This document shows, one piece after another, positions 1 to 7,842 of a DNA stretch of 22,652 nucleotides (position 1 is the stretch's first letter; each line of letters begins with the position of its first letter). The notes under the pieces were generated by a model. That model ran no database searches. It saw only the letters and a program-made list of their open reading frames with translations, and was not told the origin of the DNA. Location of the stretch: assembly GCA_937997355.1 (NCBI GenBank), contig CALKTZ010000639.1, forward strand, positions 1 through 22,652. The letters are read 5' to 3'. The translations under genes and the position numbers were made by a program. Source of the DNA: an uncultured Planctomycetales bacterium. Its GTDB lineage: Bacteria; Planctomycetota; Planctomycetia; Isosphaerales; Isosphaeraceae.

Positions 1-660
1 TCACGCATTTGTATGCGCGACTGGGCGAATTCTCGCCGAATGCCAGCCCATGGTTTCCTTCAGCTGGTGAGCGTGCGCCGCGTTCGCGTTCGATCGTTAT
101 CCCGCAAGATAAGGCCGGTATTCGCGGTTCGAATTTGGAATCGCGCGATTGAGCAATCGACACGATTTGGCTTGAGATGATCGGGCGAAATCACGGTCCA
201 TCCAGGTTGATATCTTACCAGGTTGATATCTTAAACGCTCGGTGTTCGGTCCTTGATGTAGGCGAGGTAGCCTAATGCACGGCCAGACCGTTTGCGCCCT
301 GATTTCGATCGGTGAACGAGCGGGCCGCACGCGCCGCGTGGTGGCCGATGCTTTTCGTCCATTCATTTCCCAAGCAATCGCGAGTGGTGGGAAACGAAGA
401 GGGGCATGAAAATCAAAAGCCCGTAATCCGAAACGCGGGCAGGATCCTTGGGGGGATCCAGCCCGCACTCAGGACGACGGGGGTATCAGGAGAAGTAGCA
501 AAATCGAGTTGCGACTCAAACCCTCCACACAGGTCGTAAATTTGGGCAGAAGGGACTTACGATCCGTGAGGAGTTGAACGGAGAGAGAGTATTGAGAAAG
601 CCTTCTTCCGAACTAAAGAGAATGTGCCTGGCTTTGCGGCCAAACCATCCATTTAGAACG
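1..660. other. gene-free left edge
   Basis: I see no convincing gene here. The open frames on both strands are short, Arg/Pro/Ser-rich and show no family motif, and none has a Shine-Dalgarno sequence at a sensible distance. The only structure I could pick out is a 16-nt tandem duplication at 202-233. The stretch lies downstream of the exported-protein gene, which ends at 661. Confidence 0.5.
202..233. repeat. perfect 16-nt tandem duplication
   Basis: The unit CCAGGTTGATATCTTA occurs twice back to back, at 202-217 and 218-233, with no mismatch. Two copies are too few for a microsatellite array. It may be a recent slippage duplication or a paired protein-binding site; nothing nearby decides between these. 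Confidence 0.85.
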
Positions 661-770
661 TTAGGCGGCCAATTTATTCAGTTCACGACGCTTGCGGCCC
701 CAGCCGAGGCCAACAGCGAGGACGATGCCGATGCCGACCCTCGCGCCGCTGGTCGGTTCAGGGCCACCTT
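661..770 (-). other. out-of-frame PEP-CTERM sorting signal
   Basis: Reading the minus strand one base back from the open frame gives G-G-P-E-P-T-S-G-A-R, then a hydrophobic helix (VGIGIVLAVGLGWG), then RKRRE, ending at a TAA at 661. The order PEP, transmembrane helix, Arg-rich end is the PEP-CTERM layout. The PEP codons are at 754-762. No slippery heptamer is visible at the switch point, so an indel is more likely than recoding. Confidence 0.85.
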
Positions 771-1319
771 CACCGCCGCGGTGACGGTGCCACCGAAGAA
801 GAGGTTGCCGCCGGTCGGGGTGCCGGTCACAACACCAGCACCGCTGGTCACGCTGACCGGGATGGTGCTGTTGCTATAGAACGGATTCACGAAGGCACCG
901 GTGTAGGTGGTCGAGTTCGACAGGGTGCCCGCCAGGTTGGCGAAGTTCGTCTGGGCGCCGCCGCCGGGGACGACCTGGTTTGTGATGCCGGCCGTCGCGG
1001 TCACGGAGGTGGATCCGGCCGGGGAAGTGGCCGTCACAGGGGCCGTAACGAACGCGCTGGTCACCATTTCCGGATTCGGGGAAATGTTGATGACCGAGAC
1101 GACGCCGTTGACGGTTTCTTCGACGGTCAAGACCACGCTGGTGAGCGTGCCGAGGGAGCTGTCGAAGCCATTGAAGTTAAAGAGGGCCGAGATCGGCGTT
1201 GCCGTTTGGCCAATTTGATCGACCTGAGTGATCGACGCGGCGCGAACTTCGGCCAAATTGGTGCTGACCAACGCGATAGCCGCGAAGGCAGCGGATAACA
1301 AGGTTCGATTCAATTTCAT
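678..1319 (-). CDS. choice-of-anchor E-like exported protein; PEP-CTERM tail out of frame
   Basis: Small exported protein, 213 residues in the open frame. I chose the ATG at 1319 because AGGAG lies 11 nt upstream. The N-terminus is a signal peptide: MKLNRT, a hydrophobic stretch of about 18 residues, then a likely cut after an Ala-X-Ala-like site near VRAAS. The body carries the 'FDSSLGTLTSVVLTVEETV' pattern that I associate with choice-of-anchor E domains, followed by Thr/Ser/Gly-rich beta sequence. As read, the protein ends in a Ser/Ala-rich tail with no anchor. In the -1 frame the same DNA encodes a textbook PEP-CTERM anchor (661-770). The intact gene would therefore run 661-1319, and a one-base loss near 770 is the simplest explanation. 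Such proteins are normally sorted by an exosortase to the cell surface; no exosortase is in this window. Function beyond export is unknown. Confidence 0.72.
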   Translation of the reverse strand: MKLNRTLLSAAFAAIALVSTNLAEVRAASITQVDQIGQTATPISALFNFNGFDSSLGTLTSVVLTVEETVNGVVSVINISPNPEMVTSAFVTAPVTATSPAGSTSVTATAGITNQVVPGGGAQTNFANLAGTLSNSTTYTGAFVNPFYSNSTIPVSVTSGAGVVTGTPTGGNLFFGGTVTAAVKVALNRPAARGSASASSSLLASAGAASVVN

Positions 1320-1934
1320 TTCGTGTAAAGCTCCTGCCTGCTGCAAGGTTCAAGACTATTTTCAGGGTGTCGAGCCGTTATTTTCCGATTATTCGGTACA
1401 ACGGATCCAATGCCACGAGATCGATGTAACCTCATCCAGAAGGATAACAGCAATTCGAACCCTCTCCGCCCTTCCTCTCCTCCGTCGCGAAGAACAAGGT
1501 AGCATCGTTTTACTGACCCTCGGAGTCGCTGTCAACGATTTCGTGGTTCTCAGGCAGAGTTATGATGCTTTTTGGGAACATTTGTTTGGGACAGACTTGT
1601 GCAACATCGTCTTTGACTATCTCGACTTACATCGCCTGATCCGGACTTGCTCCCAATCCTTAAAACCTCGCGATGTCAATGTATGATTACGGCCTGAACG
1701 GCATCCCTTCGAAAATCTCCTAATGGTATGCGGAGTCATGAGTTATCGATTTTTCGTCCGCACCTTGTTTGCGAAAAAGGGCCATTGAAATCCCTGCGGA
1801 TTGCCTCGTTCCAGGGCAGCGTTGCCTGGATTCAGGCTCTGTTGTTCGGCGATCAAGACTTCTATGATCTGGGGGTGATTACCGAAAAAATCTCGAAATT
1901 TCGAAGACAGGAAAGATTCCAGGAGGGAGCGATC
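1320..1934. promoter_or_regulatory. divergent intergenic region
   Basis: About 615 nt separate the start of the exported-protein gene (minus, 1319) from the GTG of the peptidase gene (plus, 1935). It is visibly less G+C-rich than its surroundings and must hold promoters for both. I could not place -35/-10 boxes with confidence. A 12-nt dyad, CCGATTATTCGG, sits at 1385-1396, about 66 nt upstream of the exported-protein start; it is short and may be chance. The open frames inside show no family features. Confidence 0.45.
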
Positions 1935-3514
1935 GTGACCCAACCGCCAAAACCAGCGGCCAATCCAGCGGCCGATGACGCCTACCGTGAATTGATTGAA
2001 CGGACAGGCGAAGTCGCCGTTCTCGCTTCTTGCTCAGCCTCCATCGTAGCCGACAGCTCGCCTTGCTGGCCGGTTTGCACCATGAGAAAGGAACCAATCC
2101 GCGCATTGGCGACCTATTCGCGACGATCGCGAATTCCGATCTGGTTTCGGATCCAAACTCCCCGGAAGCGATCAATGTTCGCGAATTGCGCCGGTCCTAC
2201 AATCGATTAACTCGGCTGCCGCGAACCCTCGTCGAAGAGCTGGCACGTTCGACTTCGTTGGCCCAGCAAGCCTGGATAAATGCGCGAAAGAATGCCGATT
2301 TTGCCGAATTTCGGCCTCATCTCGAAACGATCCTCCGGCTCAAGCGGGAAGAGTCCGCCTGTTTGATGGGGGGGGCCGGCAAGGAGGAATCCGGCCTTCC
2401 GGCCCCGGCTCCCTATCATTCCCCTTATGATCCGCTCCTGGATGAGTATGAGCCGGATGCTCGCGCGGCGGCCTTGACCGCACTGTTCGCGCGTCTCCGT
2501 CAGGACCTCATTCCGCTGGCGGCGGAGATCGCCGAAGCCGCTCGTAAGCATGCGAGCACTTCGAAGCATGGTGAGGCAAAGGTTGCGGCGGGAGGAGACG
2601 GGATTTTAACCCGCGAGTACCCGCTCGATCGCCAGAAGGTTTTCGGCGAAATGGTTGCCTCGGCCGTCGGCTTCGACTTCCGTCGGGGTCGGCTCGATGT
2701 CACGGCCCATCCGTTCTGCACGACCATCGGACCCGGCGATATCCGGATCACCACCCGATACGATCTCCGGCAGTTCGCCGACGCCTTTTTCGGGGTGCTT
2801 CACGAGGTCGGCCATGGACTCTATGAACAGGGGCTCGCCCCCGATCGGTTCGGGACGCCGCTGGGAGACGCCGTCTCGCTGGGCGTCCATGAGTCGCAGT
2901 CGAGGCTCTGGGAGAACGCGGTCGGACGGAGTCGCGCATTCTGGACGTACTGGTTCCCGCTGGCCAGGCAGGTCTTTCCGCAGGCCCTGCATGATGTCTC
3001 GCTCGATCAGTTCCATGTCGCGATCAATCATGTCGAGCCCAGCCTGATCCGGGTCCAGGCCGACGAGGTGACGTACAACCTTCATATCCTGATCCGCTTC
3101 GAACTCGAACAGGCGTTGCTTTCCGGCGATCTGCCGGTCGGCGACCTTCCGGAAACCTGGAACGCCAAGTACAAGGAGGCGCTCGGGGTGGTTCCGGGCA
3201 ATGCCGCCGAAGGGTGCTTGCAGGATATCCACTGGAGCGCGGGGCTGTTCGGCTATTTCCCGACCTACACCCTCGGGAACCTCTATGCCGCGCAGCTCTT
3301 CGCCAGGGCCGATGCCGACCTGGGGGGGCTGAACATCGCCTTCGCCCGGGGGGATTTTGCCGGGCTGCTGGGCTGGCTTCGAGACCGGGTCCACCGCCAC
3401 GGCAAGCGATTCTCGCCGGCGGGGTTGATCGAACAGGCGACGGGGACGCCCCTTGATCATCGCCCATTCATCGATTCGCTCAGGCGCAAGTATGGTGAGA
3501 TTTACGGACTTTGA
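1935..3514 (+). pseudogene. M32 (Taq-like) metallocarboxypeptidase with N-terminal deletion and frameshift
   Basis: Zinc carboxypeptidase of family M32, cytosolic, trimming C-terminal residues from peptides. The gene should start at the GTG at 1935, which has AGGAGG 8 nt upstream. That frame reads MTQPPKPAANPAADDAYREL then ERTGEVAVLASCS before leaving the family near 2035. The rest is in another frame (open from 2030) starting HRSRQLALLAGL. Against the family pattern I remember, about 15 residues including the WD-T-MP segment are missing at the junction, consistent with loss of roughly 46 nt. Everything downstream looks complete: HPF, the DIRITTRY segment, the zinc motif HEVGH, HESQSR, EPSLIRVQADEVTYNLHI and HWSAGLFGYFPTY. 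A TTG start at 2030 could express a truncated 494-residue form but has no good Shine-Dalgarno. It is either a pseudogene or carries a sequence error. The family assignment is very secure; the broken state is an inference from frames. Confidence 0.8.
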
Positions 3515-3675
3515 ACGCCGTGATCGGAATCGTGCGGCCGGCGTTGAAGATGGAGAAACGATTCGGTTCGGCCCGTGCGTCCCTCGGCCTGGCTGCGTAT
3601 CATGGTTCCGATCCCTGGTACGGCGACGAGCCGGCCTGGTTGAATGACAGCGTTCTCAACGGATCGGTTTCTCCC

Positions 3676-4935
3676 ATGACGATTGAATCGGTCAATGCGG
3701 CAAATGGCAATCGGGACGAATTGAAAGGGCAGGAGGCTGCCGTTGCCGAAACACCGGCTTCGCCGCCACCCTCCTCCCGTCTCGGCTCGATCGATGCCTT
3801 TCGCGGCATGGTGATGTTCCTGCTGATGGCCGAGGTGTTCCGGTTTCGCGATGTCTCGAAGGCGGTGCCCGAAAGTAAGATTTGGGAGTTCCTGGCGCAC
3901 CATCAGAGCCATGTGGAATGGACCGGCTGTGCTTTGCACGACCTGATCCAGCCGTCGTTCTCGTTCCTGGTCGGGGTGGCGTTGCCATTCTCGATCGCCG
4001 CCCGGCTGGCGAAGGGGCAGTCGAAAGCCCTGATGACGGCCCATGCGTTCTGGCGGGCGCTGGTGCTCGTCTTCCTGGGGGTGTTCCTCCGTTCGATCAA
4101 TCGATCCCAAACCAATTTCACCTTCGAAGACACCCTCTCGCAAATCGGCCTTGGCTATGGATTCTTGTTCCTGCTGGCGCTCCGGCCTCCTCGCGTGCAG
4201 TGGATTGCCTTCGGGGCGATTCTCGTCGGCTACTGGGCCTTGTTCGCGCTCTATCCGGTGCCGGCGTCGTTCGATTATCAGGCGGTCGGCGTGCCCAAGG
4301 ATTGGCCCTATTTCTCCGAGGGCTTCGGCGCCCACTGGAACAAGAACAGCAACCCCGCCTGGCGGTTCGATACCTGGTTCCTCAACATCTTCCCGCGCGA
4401 GAAGCCGTTCCTCTATAACGGCGGCAACTACGCGACAATCAGCTTCATCCCGACATTGGCCACGATGATCCTGGGCCTCCTCGCGGGCAACTTACTCCGG
4501 AGCGATCGGCCCGGTTGGACCAAGGCGGGCCTGCTTTTCGCGGGCGGCCTCATCGGCCTGACGACCGGCTGGGGATTGGACACCCTCGGGATTTGCCCGG
4601 TGGTCAAGAAAATCTGGACTCCGAGCTGGGTCCTCTTCAGTGGCGGCTGGGCGCTCCTTTTCCTTGCTTTCTTTCATGCGGTGGTCGATCTCTTGAAGCT
4701 GAAGGCTCCCTTCTTCCCGTTGATCGTGATCGGGGCGAACTCGATCGCGGCCTACTGTCTGACCGAGACGATGCGCGGATTCATCGGCGCCAACCTCAAA
4801 ACCCACCTCGGTGCCGATGCCTTCAAAATTTTCGGACCCGCCTATGAACCCCTCGTGATGGGGGGGGCCATTGTCCTGGTCATGTGGCTGATCCTGTTCT
4901 GGATGTATCGTCGGAAGATCTTCCTGAAGGTTTAG
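3676..4935 (+). CDS. DUF5009-type membrane acyltransferase (HGSNAT/NagX-like)
   Basis: Multi-pass inner-membrane protein, 419 residues from the ATG at 3676. The same frame is open upstream to 3511, but the extra residues are unlike the family, so I prefer 3676, although its Shine-Dalgarno is weak. The diagnostic N-terminal segment RLGSIDAFRGMVMFLLMAEVF is followed by CALHDLIQPSFSFLVGVALPF, the paired signature of the family related to heparan-alpha-glucosaminide N-acetyltransferase, where the conserved His in the loop is thought to carry the acyl group. About nine to ten hydrophobic segments follow, with a large soluble loop around 'DWPYFSEGFGAHWNKNSNP'. The C-terminus is basic (RRKIFLKV). 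Relatives move acetyl groups across the membrane onto sugars; the substrate here is unknown. It follows the peptidase gene after 161 nt and converges on the sigma-factor gene with 88 nt between them. Confidence 0.85.
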   Translation: MTIESVNAANGNRDELKGQEAAVAETPASPPPSSRLGSIDAFRGMVMFLLMAEVFRFRDVSKAVPESKIWEFLAHHQSHVEWTGCALHDLIQPSFSFLVGVALPFSIAARLAKGQSKALMTAHAFWRALVLVFLGVFLRSINRSQTNFTFEDTLSQIGLGYGFLFLLALRPPRVQWIAFGAILVGYWALFALYPVPASFDYQAVGVPKDWPYFSEGFGAHWNKNSNPAWRFDTWFLNIFPREKPFLYNGGNYATISFIPTLATMILGLLAGNLLRSDRPGWTKAGLLFAGGLIGLTTGWGLDTLGICPVVKKIWTPSWVLFSGGWALLFLAFFHAVVDLLKLKAPFFPLIVIGANSIAAYCLTETMRGFIGANLKTHLGADAFKIFGPAYEPLVMGGAIVLVMWLILFWMYRRKIFLKV

Positions 4936-5023
4936 CGACGGGGGTCTTGCTTGGCCGACTGATGGCGAAGTGCGTAATGAACGGAACCCCGATGCGTCGT
5001 TTCGAGCGCCGGACATCGGCTCA

Positions 5024-5935
5024 TCAATCCTCGTCCTCGCCGACTCGCTTCTTCATGTATTCTCTCAGTTTGGCGAGGGCGGTTTCCTCAAGTCGCCTGA
5101 GGGTCGAGGGAGCAAGGCCGTAGGCACGGGCGATCCAGGTGATGGATTTCGGCTCCGAGCCGGCCCCTTCCGTCTTGCGGGATGGAGCATCCTCGAGGCC
5201 GAATCGCTGGCGGATGATCCAGGCCTCGTGAGGGCTGAGGAGGTCGAGCCCTTCGTGGAGGCATTCCATCTCCTCGAAATCGTCGAGGTCGAAGAGGGGC
5301 TGGCTGTTGTCGGCGATGGTTTCCTCGAATGAGATCGAACCCCCTTCGCCGGCCTCTCGATGGAACTGCGAGCGCTCGATGTGCGAATGACGGATGAGGT
5401 TGAGCGTGTTGAGCGAGACTCCCATCCGTTCCGCGATCTCGTGGTCGATTCCGCGAGATGCCTTGAGCGTCCCCTTGTCGGCGTTCTCGTGCTCTTCCGA
5501 ATAGAGCTCGCCGAGTGTCTTCTGGTATTTCGAACGGAGATGAATCATGTAGCCGGGGAGGCGGATCATGGATCCGTTCGCCGCGATCGCCTGCTGGATG
5601 GCGTTCCGAATCCAGTAGGATGCGTATGTCGAGAATCGAACGCCGTGGGTTTCCGGGTCGAAATCGGCGCAGGCGCGGATCACGCCGCGAATCCCTTCTT
5701 GCTTCAGGTCGTCGAACGAGAGGCCGCAACCCAGGTTGGCGCGGGCGATGGTGCCGACGAGCCCCAGGTTGGCCAGCACCACGCGTTCGATGGCCTGGCG
5801 GTCTCCGCGTCGAATTCGCGAGGCGATGGCCCGCTCCTCTTGAGCCGAGAGAGGCTTGTCCGACGCTCGGGACGTTTGGCTCCGTGCCTTCGAGGTCGGT
5901 CGGGCGGAAGGACGTTCGAGCAGGGCGGTACTCAT
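5024..5935 (-). CDS. sigma-70 family RNA polymerase sigma factor
   Basis: 303-residue sigma factor directing RNA polymerase to a promoter set. ATG at 5935 with GGAG 8 nt upstream. A Ser/Arg-rich leader of about 28 residues is followed by region 1.2/2 (LSAQEERAIASRIRRGD, then NLGLVGTIARANLGCGLSF-DDLKQEG). The core-binding and -10 recognition stretch is FSTYASYWIRNAIQQAI. A region 3-like part lies around residues 160-200, and region 4 has the helix-turn-helix ITWIARAYGLAPSTLRRLEE near the C-terminus. Region 4 is interrupted by an 18-residue polar insert (EDAPSRKTEGAGSEPKS) between 4.1 and the HTH. It resembles group 2/3 factors rather than the short ECF type, since region 3 is present. It lies 2.3 kb beyond the tail block on the same strand; whether it controls that block is unknown. 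A small hairpin overlaps its ribosome binding site. Confidence 0.9.
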   Translation of the reverse strand: MSTALLERPSARPTSKARSQTSRASDKPLSAQEERAIASRIRRGDRQAIERVVLANLGLVGTIARANLGCGLSFDDLKQEGIRGVIRACADFDPETHGVRFSTYASYWIRNAIQQAIAANGSMIRLPGYMIHLRSKYQKTLGELYSEEHENADKGTLKASRGIDHEIAERMGVSLNTLNLIRHSHIERSQFHREAGEGGSISFEETIADNSQPLFDLDDFEEMECLHEGLDLLSPHEAWIIRQRFGLEDAPSRKTEGAGSEPKSITWIARAYGLAPSTLRRLEETALAKLREYMKKRVGEDED

Positions 5936-5943
5936 GGCGAAAG

Positions 5944-5957
5944 CTCCGATTTCGGAG
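5944..5957 (-). promoter_or_regulatory. hairpin covering the sigma-factor Shine-Dalgarno
   Basis: CTCCGA-TT-TCGGAG forms a perfect 6-bp dyad (5-bp stem with a 4-nt loop as RNA). On the minus strand its 3' arm is CGGAG, the likely Shine-Dalgarno of the sigma gene, 8 nt before the ATG. Folding would hide the ribosome site; biological use is inference. Confidence 0.5.
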
Positions 5958-6087
5958 GAATGATTCAGCGGAATGAGGCGACGGAAAGGCGAACGTAAAG
6001 CGGGACGGCGGATGCGGACGTCAATCTCTGGGCTTTGCCGCGATCGAGTGGCTCACAGGAGGATTTCCAATCGATCCGCGGCGATGA

Positions 6088-6528
6088 TTACCAGATGATT
6101 CGAAGTGCTTTGAGGGCGGGCTTGACGCTGATTTCGTCGAGTTTCCAGTGACCCTTCCTCAAGGCATCGACGGCTTCCTTGGCGGTTGCGAACCCCAGGC
6201 TGATCGGCTTGGCTCCGATGGACTGAACCGGGCGGGCGTACCAACGGCCCGAGCGGTGCCCGGCCCGGAACTGCGCGTCGTATTTCGGCGTGTAGATCGT
6301 GAATCGTTCTCCCGAGGTCCGGTCATGGACGATCAGGGTGCCCGCCGTCTTGACGGGGGCCAGATGGAGCCTCGGGACCGGCGAGCTGGTGACCGGGTTT
6401 TGCAGCAGCATGGCCAGGGCCTTCAGGCAACCCGGAGCAACCGGGCGCCATCTTCGCCTGGGGGCGGGCATCGGCGTGGGGTTCTTCCGCGAATTGGTCT
6501 CGGTTCCGCTCGGCAAGGAATTCGACAT
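6088..6528 (-). CDS. small basic hypothetical protein
   Basis: 146 residues, not recognised. ATG at 6528 with GGGAG 9 nt upstream supports the start. The first 30 residues are Ser/Pro/Arg-rich and probably disordered (PMPAPRRRWRP). A compact globular-looking part follows: GTLIVHDRTSGERFTIYTPK, then FRAGHRSGRWYARP, then ISLGFATAKEAVDALRKGHW, a pattern of two beta strands, a turn and a helix. The last helix is KPALKALRIIW. No catalytic motif, signal peptide or membrane segment is visible. It sits 152 nt upstream of the sigma gene and 118 nt downstream of the pentapeptide gene, all on the minus strand, so co-transcription is possible but not shown. Confidence 0.6.
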   Translation of the reverse strand: MSNSLPSGTETNSRKNPTPMPAPRRRWRPVAPGCLKALAMLLQNPVTSSPVPRLHLAPVKTAGTLIVHDRTSGERFTIYTPKYDAQFRAGHRSGRWYARPVQSIGAKPISLGFATAKEAVDALRKGHWKLDEISVKPALKALRIIW

Positions 6529-6646
6529 GATCTCAGGCTCCCGGGAGCAAAGGTTGAATAAGGTCGGCGCGCACCGTCGTCGTCGTTCAAGGTGATGAGG
6601 CTGTGGCCGTTTTGGTTCCGGAAGATTCCGGCGTGCGAGGTGGCTC

Positions 6647-7378
6647 TTATTGAGAAGGGCTTCGGCGAACCCAACTCAGGCGGGGGAGTTGGGCGGGTCG
6701 CCTCGATGGGGTTCGAAGCGAATGGGCCATTCGCTTCAAGAAGGCGGGGGCGTTGTCGCCGTGGCTCACGTGAGGGACGAGCAGGCGGATCGCCCAGTCC
6801 GCGGCATCCCGGTGACGGCCGACGACCGCGAGCCAGGGGAGGTCGTCACGCTCGCCGTGGACCAGGAGATCCAGGACCAGGCGAGGCTGTCCGTCGGGTG
6901 CTCCCGCCGATCGTCGGAGGATCTCCGCGGGGATGGTCCCGCGCCGCCAGTCGAGGATGGCGCCGTCGAGCTTGGCGTCCTGGAGCGAGGCCGATTGGAG
7001 CTCGGCGCCGAGCAGGTTGGCTCCTCGGAGATCGGCCCGCGAGAGATCGGCGTGGGAAAGGTCGGCTCGCGAGAGATCGGCGTTTTGCAAGTTGGTTTGA
7101 ACCAGGTCGGCATGCCGGAGGTTGGCGCCTCGAAGTTTGGAATCTCGCAGATAGGCCCGATGGAGCGTTGCTCGGGCCAGGTCGGCGCCTCGGAGGTCGG
7201 CGCCTCGGAGGAAGGTATGATTCAGAGTGAATCCGCGAAGATCGGCGTTCCGGAGGCTCACGCCCGCTCGGACGAGCGTGTGGATCGCTCCACCTTGCGA
7301 GTCGGTTTGAACCGAGGCGATTTCGTGGCCTCTCCATCGATCGAACACTTTCAGAGAATGCGAGCACGGCGAAGACAT
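6647..7378 (-). CDS. pentapeptide-repeat protein with a C-terminal globular domain
   Basis: 243 residues. ATG at 7378, with GGGGGA 8 nt upstream. Residues 1-35 form a short N-terminal part (SLKVFDRWRGHEIASVQTD). Residues about 38-143 are some 20 consecutive A(D/N)LXX pentapeptides (GADLRGADLARATL, NADLSRADLSHADLSRADL), which fold as a right-handed quadrilateral beta helix. A distinct C-terminal domain of about 85 residues follows: ILDWRRGTIPAEILRR, RLVLDLLVHGERDDLPWLAV, ADWAIRLLVPHVSHGDNAP. The last 25 residues are Arg/Ser/Pro-rich. Pentapeptide proteins include DNA mimics, scaffolds and effectors; nothing here says which. I do not recognise the C-terminal domain. A 16-bp palindrome lies just upstream of the start. 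Confidence 0.88.
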   Translation of the reverse strand: MSSPCSHSLKVFDRWRGHEIASVQTDSQGGAIHTLVRAGVSLRNADLRGFTLNHTFLRGADLRGADLARATLHRAYLRDSKLRGANLRHADLVQTNLQNADLSRADLSHADLSRADLRGANLLGAELQSASLQDAKLDGAILDWRRGTIPAEILRRSAGAPDGQPRLVLDLLVHGERDDLPWLAVVGRHRDAADWAIRLLVPHVSHGDNAPAFLKRMAHSLRTPSRRPAQLPRLSWVRRSPSQ

Positions 7379-7392
7379 GGCGTAGATCCCCC

Positions 7393-7419
7393 GTCGAGAG
7401 CCGAGTCGTTCGACTCGAC
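7393..7419 (-). promoter_or_regulatory. strong dyad upstream of the pentapeptide gene
   Basis: CGAGTCG-TT-CGACTCG (7402-7417) is a perfect 16-bp palindrome, 24 nt before the ATG. An overlapping alternative pairing, GTCGAG (7393-7398) with CTCGAC (7414-7419), is also possible. It is either an operator or a hairpin in the 5' leader; no T-run follows, so it is not a terminator. Confidence 0.45.
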
Positions 7420-7620
7420 CTCCAAGTTTCTTGTGGTGTGAACCGTGTATTGGTGATGAGCGACGCTAGGGGCGAAGGGCGAAGCCGGTTGGAAAGGGAG
7501 CTGCTCGCGGATCCGGATCGAGCAACTCCCCGAAGCTTCAGGACGTGGCCCGTTCCCCCTCGGGCGAATTGGTTGGCAAGACGCCCTCAGGCGGCTCGCC
7601 GTTCAGGCTCGTTATCAGTC

Positions 7621-7842
7621 TTAGTGGCCAGGGCCGATGGGACCGCCGGGGACCGGAGTCGGGTAGATGGGAGGGTTGTCACCGGGATACGGGCCGGGAT
7701 CGGGCTCGGGAGGAGCCGTCGGATCGCTGTAGTAGTAGTCACTCGTGGAGTTGTATCCAAACAGCGAGCCCGGGCTCAGTTTCGCTTCGAGGCTATCGAA
7801 GACGAAAAGCTTCTTCCGAGGTTGGAGTCGATTGCAAGCCAT
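7621..7842 (-). CDS. small proline-rich planctomycete protein with LEPR-XLL-like N-terminal motif
   Basis: 73 residues from the ATG at 7842, chosen because AGGAAG lies 9 nt upstream and the family-like N-terminus MACNRLQPRKKLFVFDSLEA starts there. The basic cluster followed by 'FDSLEAKLSPGSLFG' resembles the short N-terminal motif shared by many planctomycete proteins (compare LEPR-XLL). The second half is a Tyr/Pro/Gly-rich tail (SDYYYSDPTAPPEPDPGPYP). No enzyme motif is present. It may be a small surface or envelope-associated protein, but its function is unknown. It stands alone between the pentapeptide gene and the terminator of the tail block. Confidence 0.6.
   Translation of the reverse strand: MACNRLQPRKKLFVFDSLEAKLSPGSLFGYNSTSDYYYSDPTAPPEPDPGPYPGDNPPIYPTPVPGGPIGPGH

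Noticed and set aside
97..468. 123-residue minus-strand open frame and overlapping plus-strand frames near the left edge
   Set aside because: Composition is Arg/Pro/Ser-rich with no domain pattern, no ribosome site, and overlaps with other equally poor frames.
755..785. Programmed -1 frameshift as the explanation for the displaced PEP-CTERM anchor
   Set aside because: No X XXY YYZ heptamer or strong downstream structure at the switch point, unlike the chaperone gene; an indel is simpler.
2606..3460. 284-residue minus-strand open frame inside the M32 gene
   Set aside because: It is the antisense shadow of a clearly coding M32 sequence and reads as Arg/Pro/Gly-rich noise.
3502..4335. 277-residue minus-strand open frame opposite the acyltransferase
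   Set aside because: Antisense of a membrane-protein gene; its His/Arg/Glu-rich content is the expected complement of hydrophobic codons.
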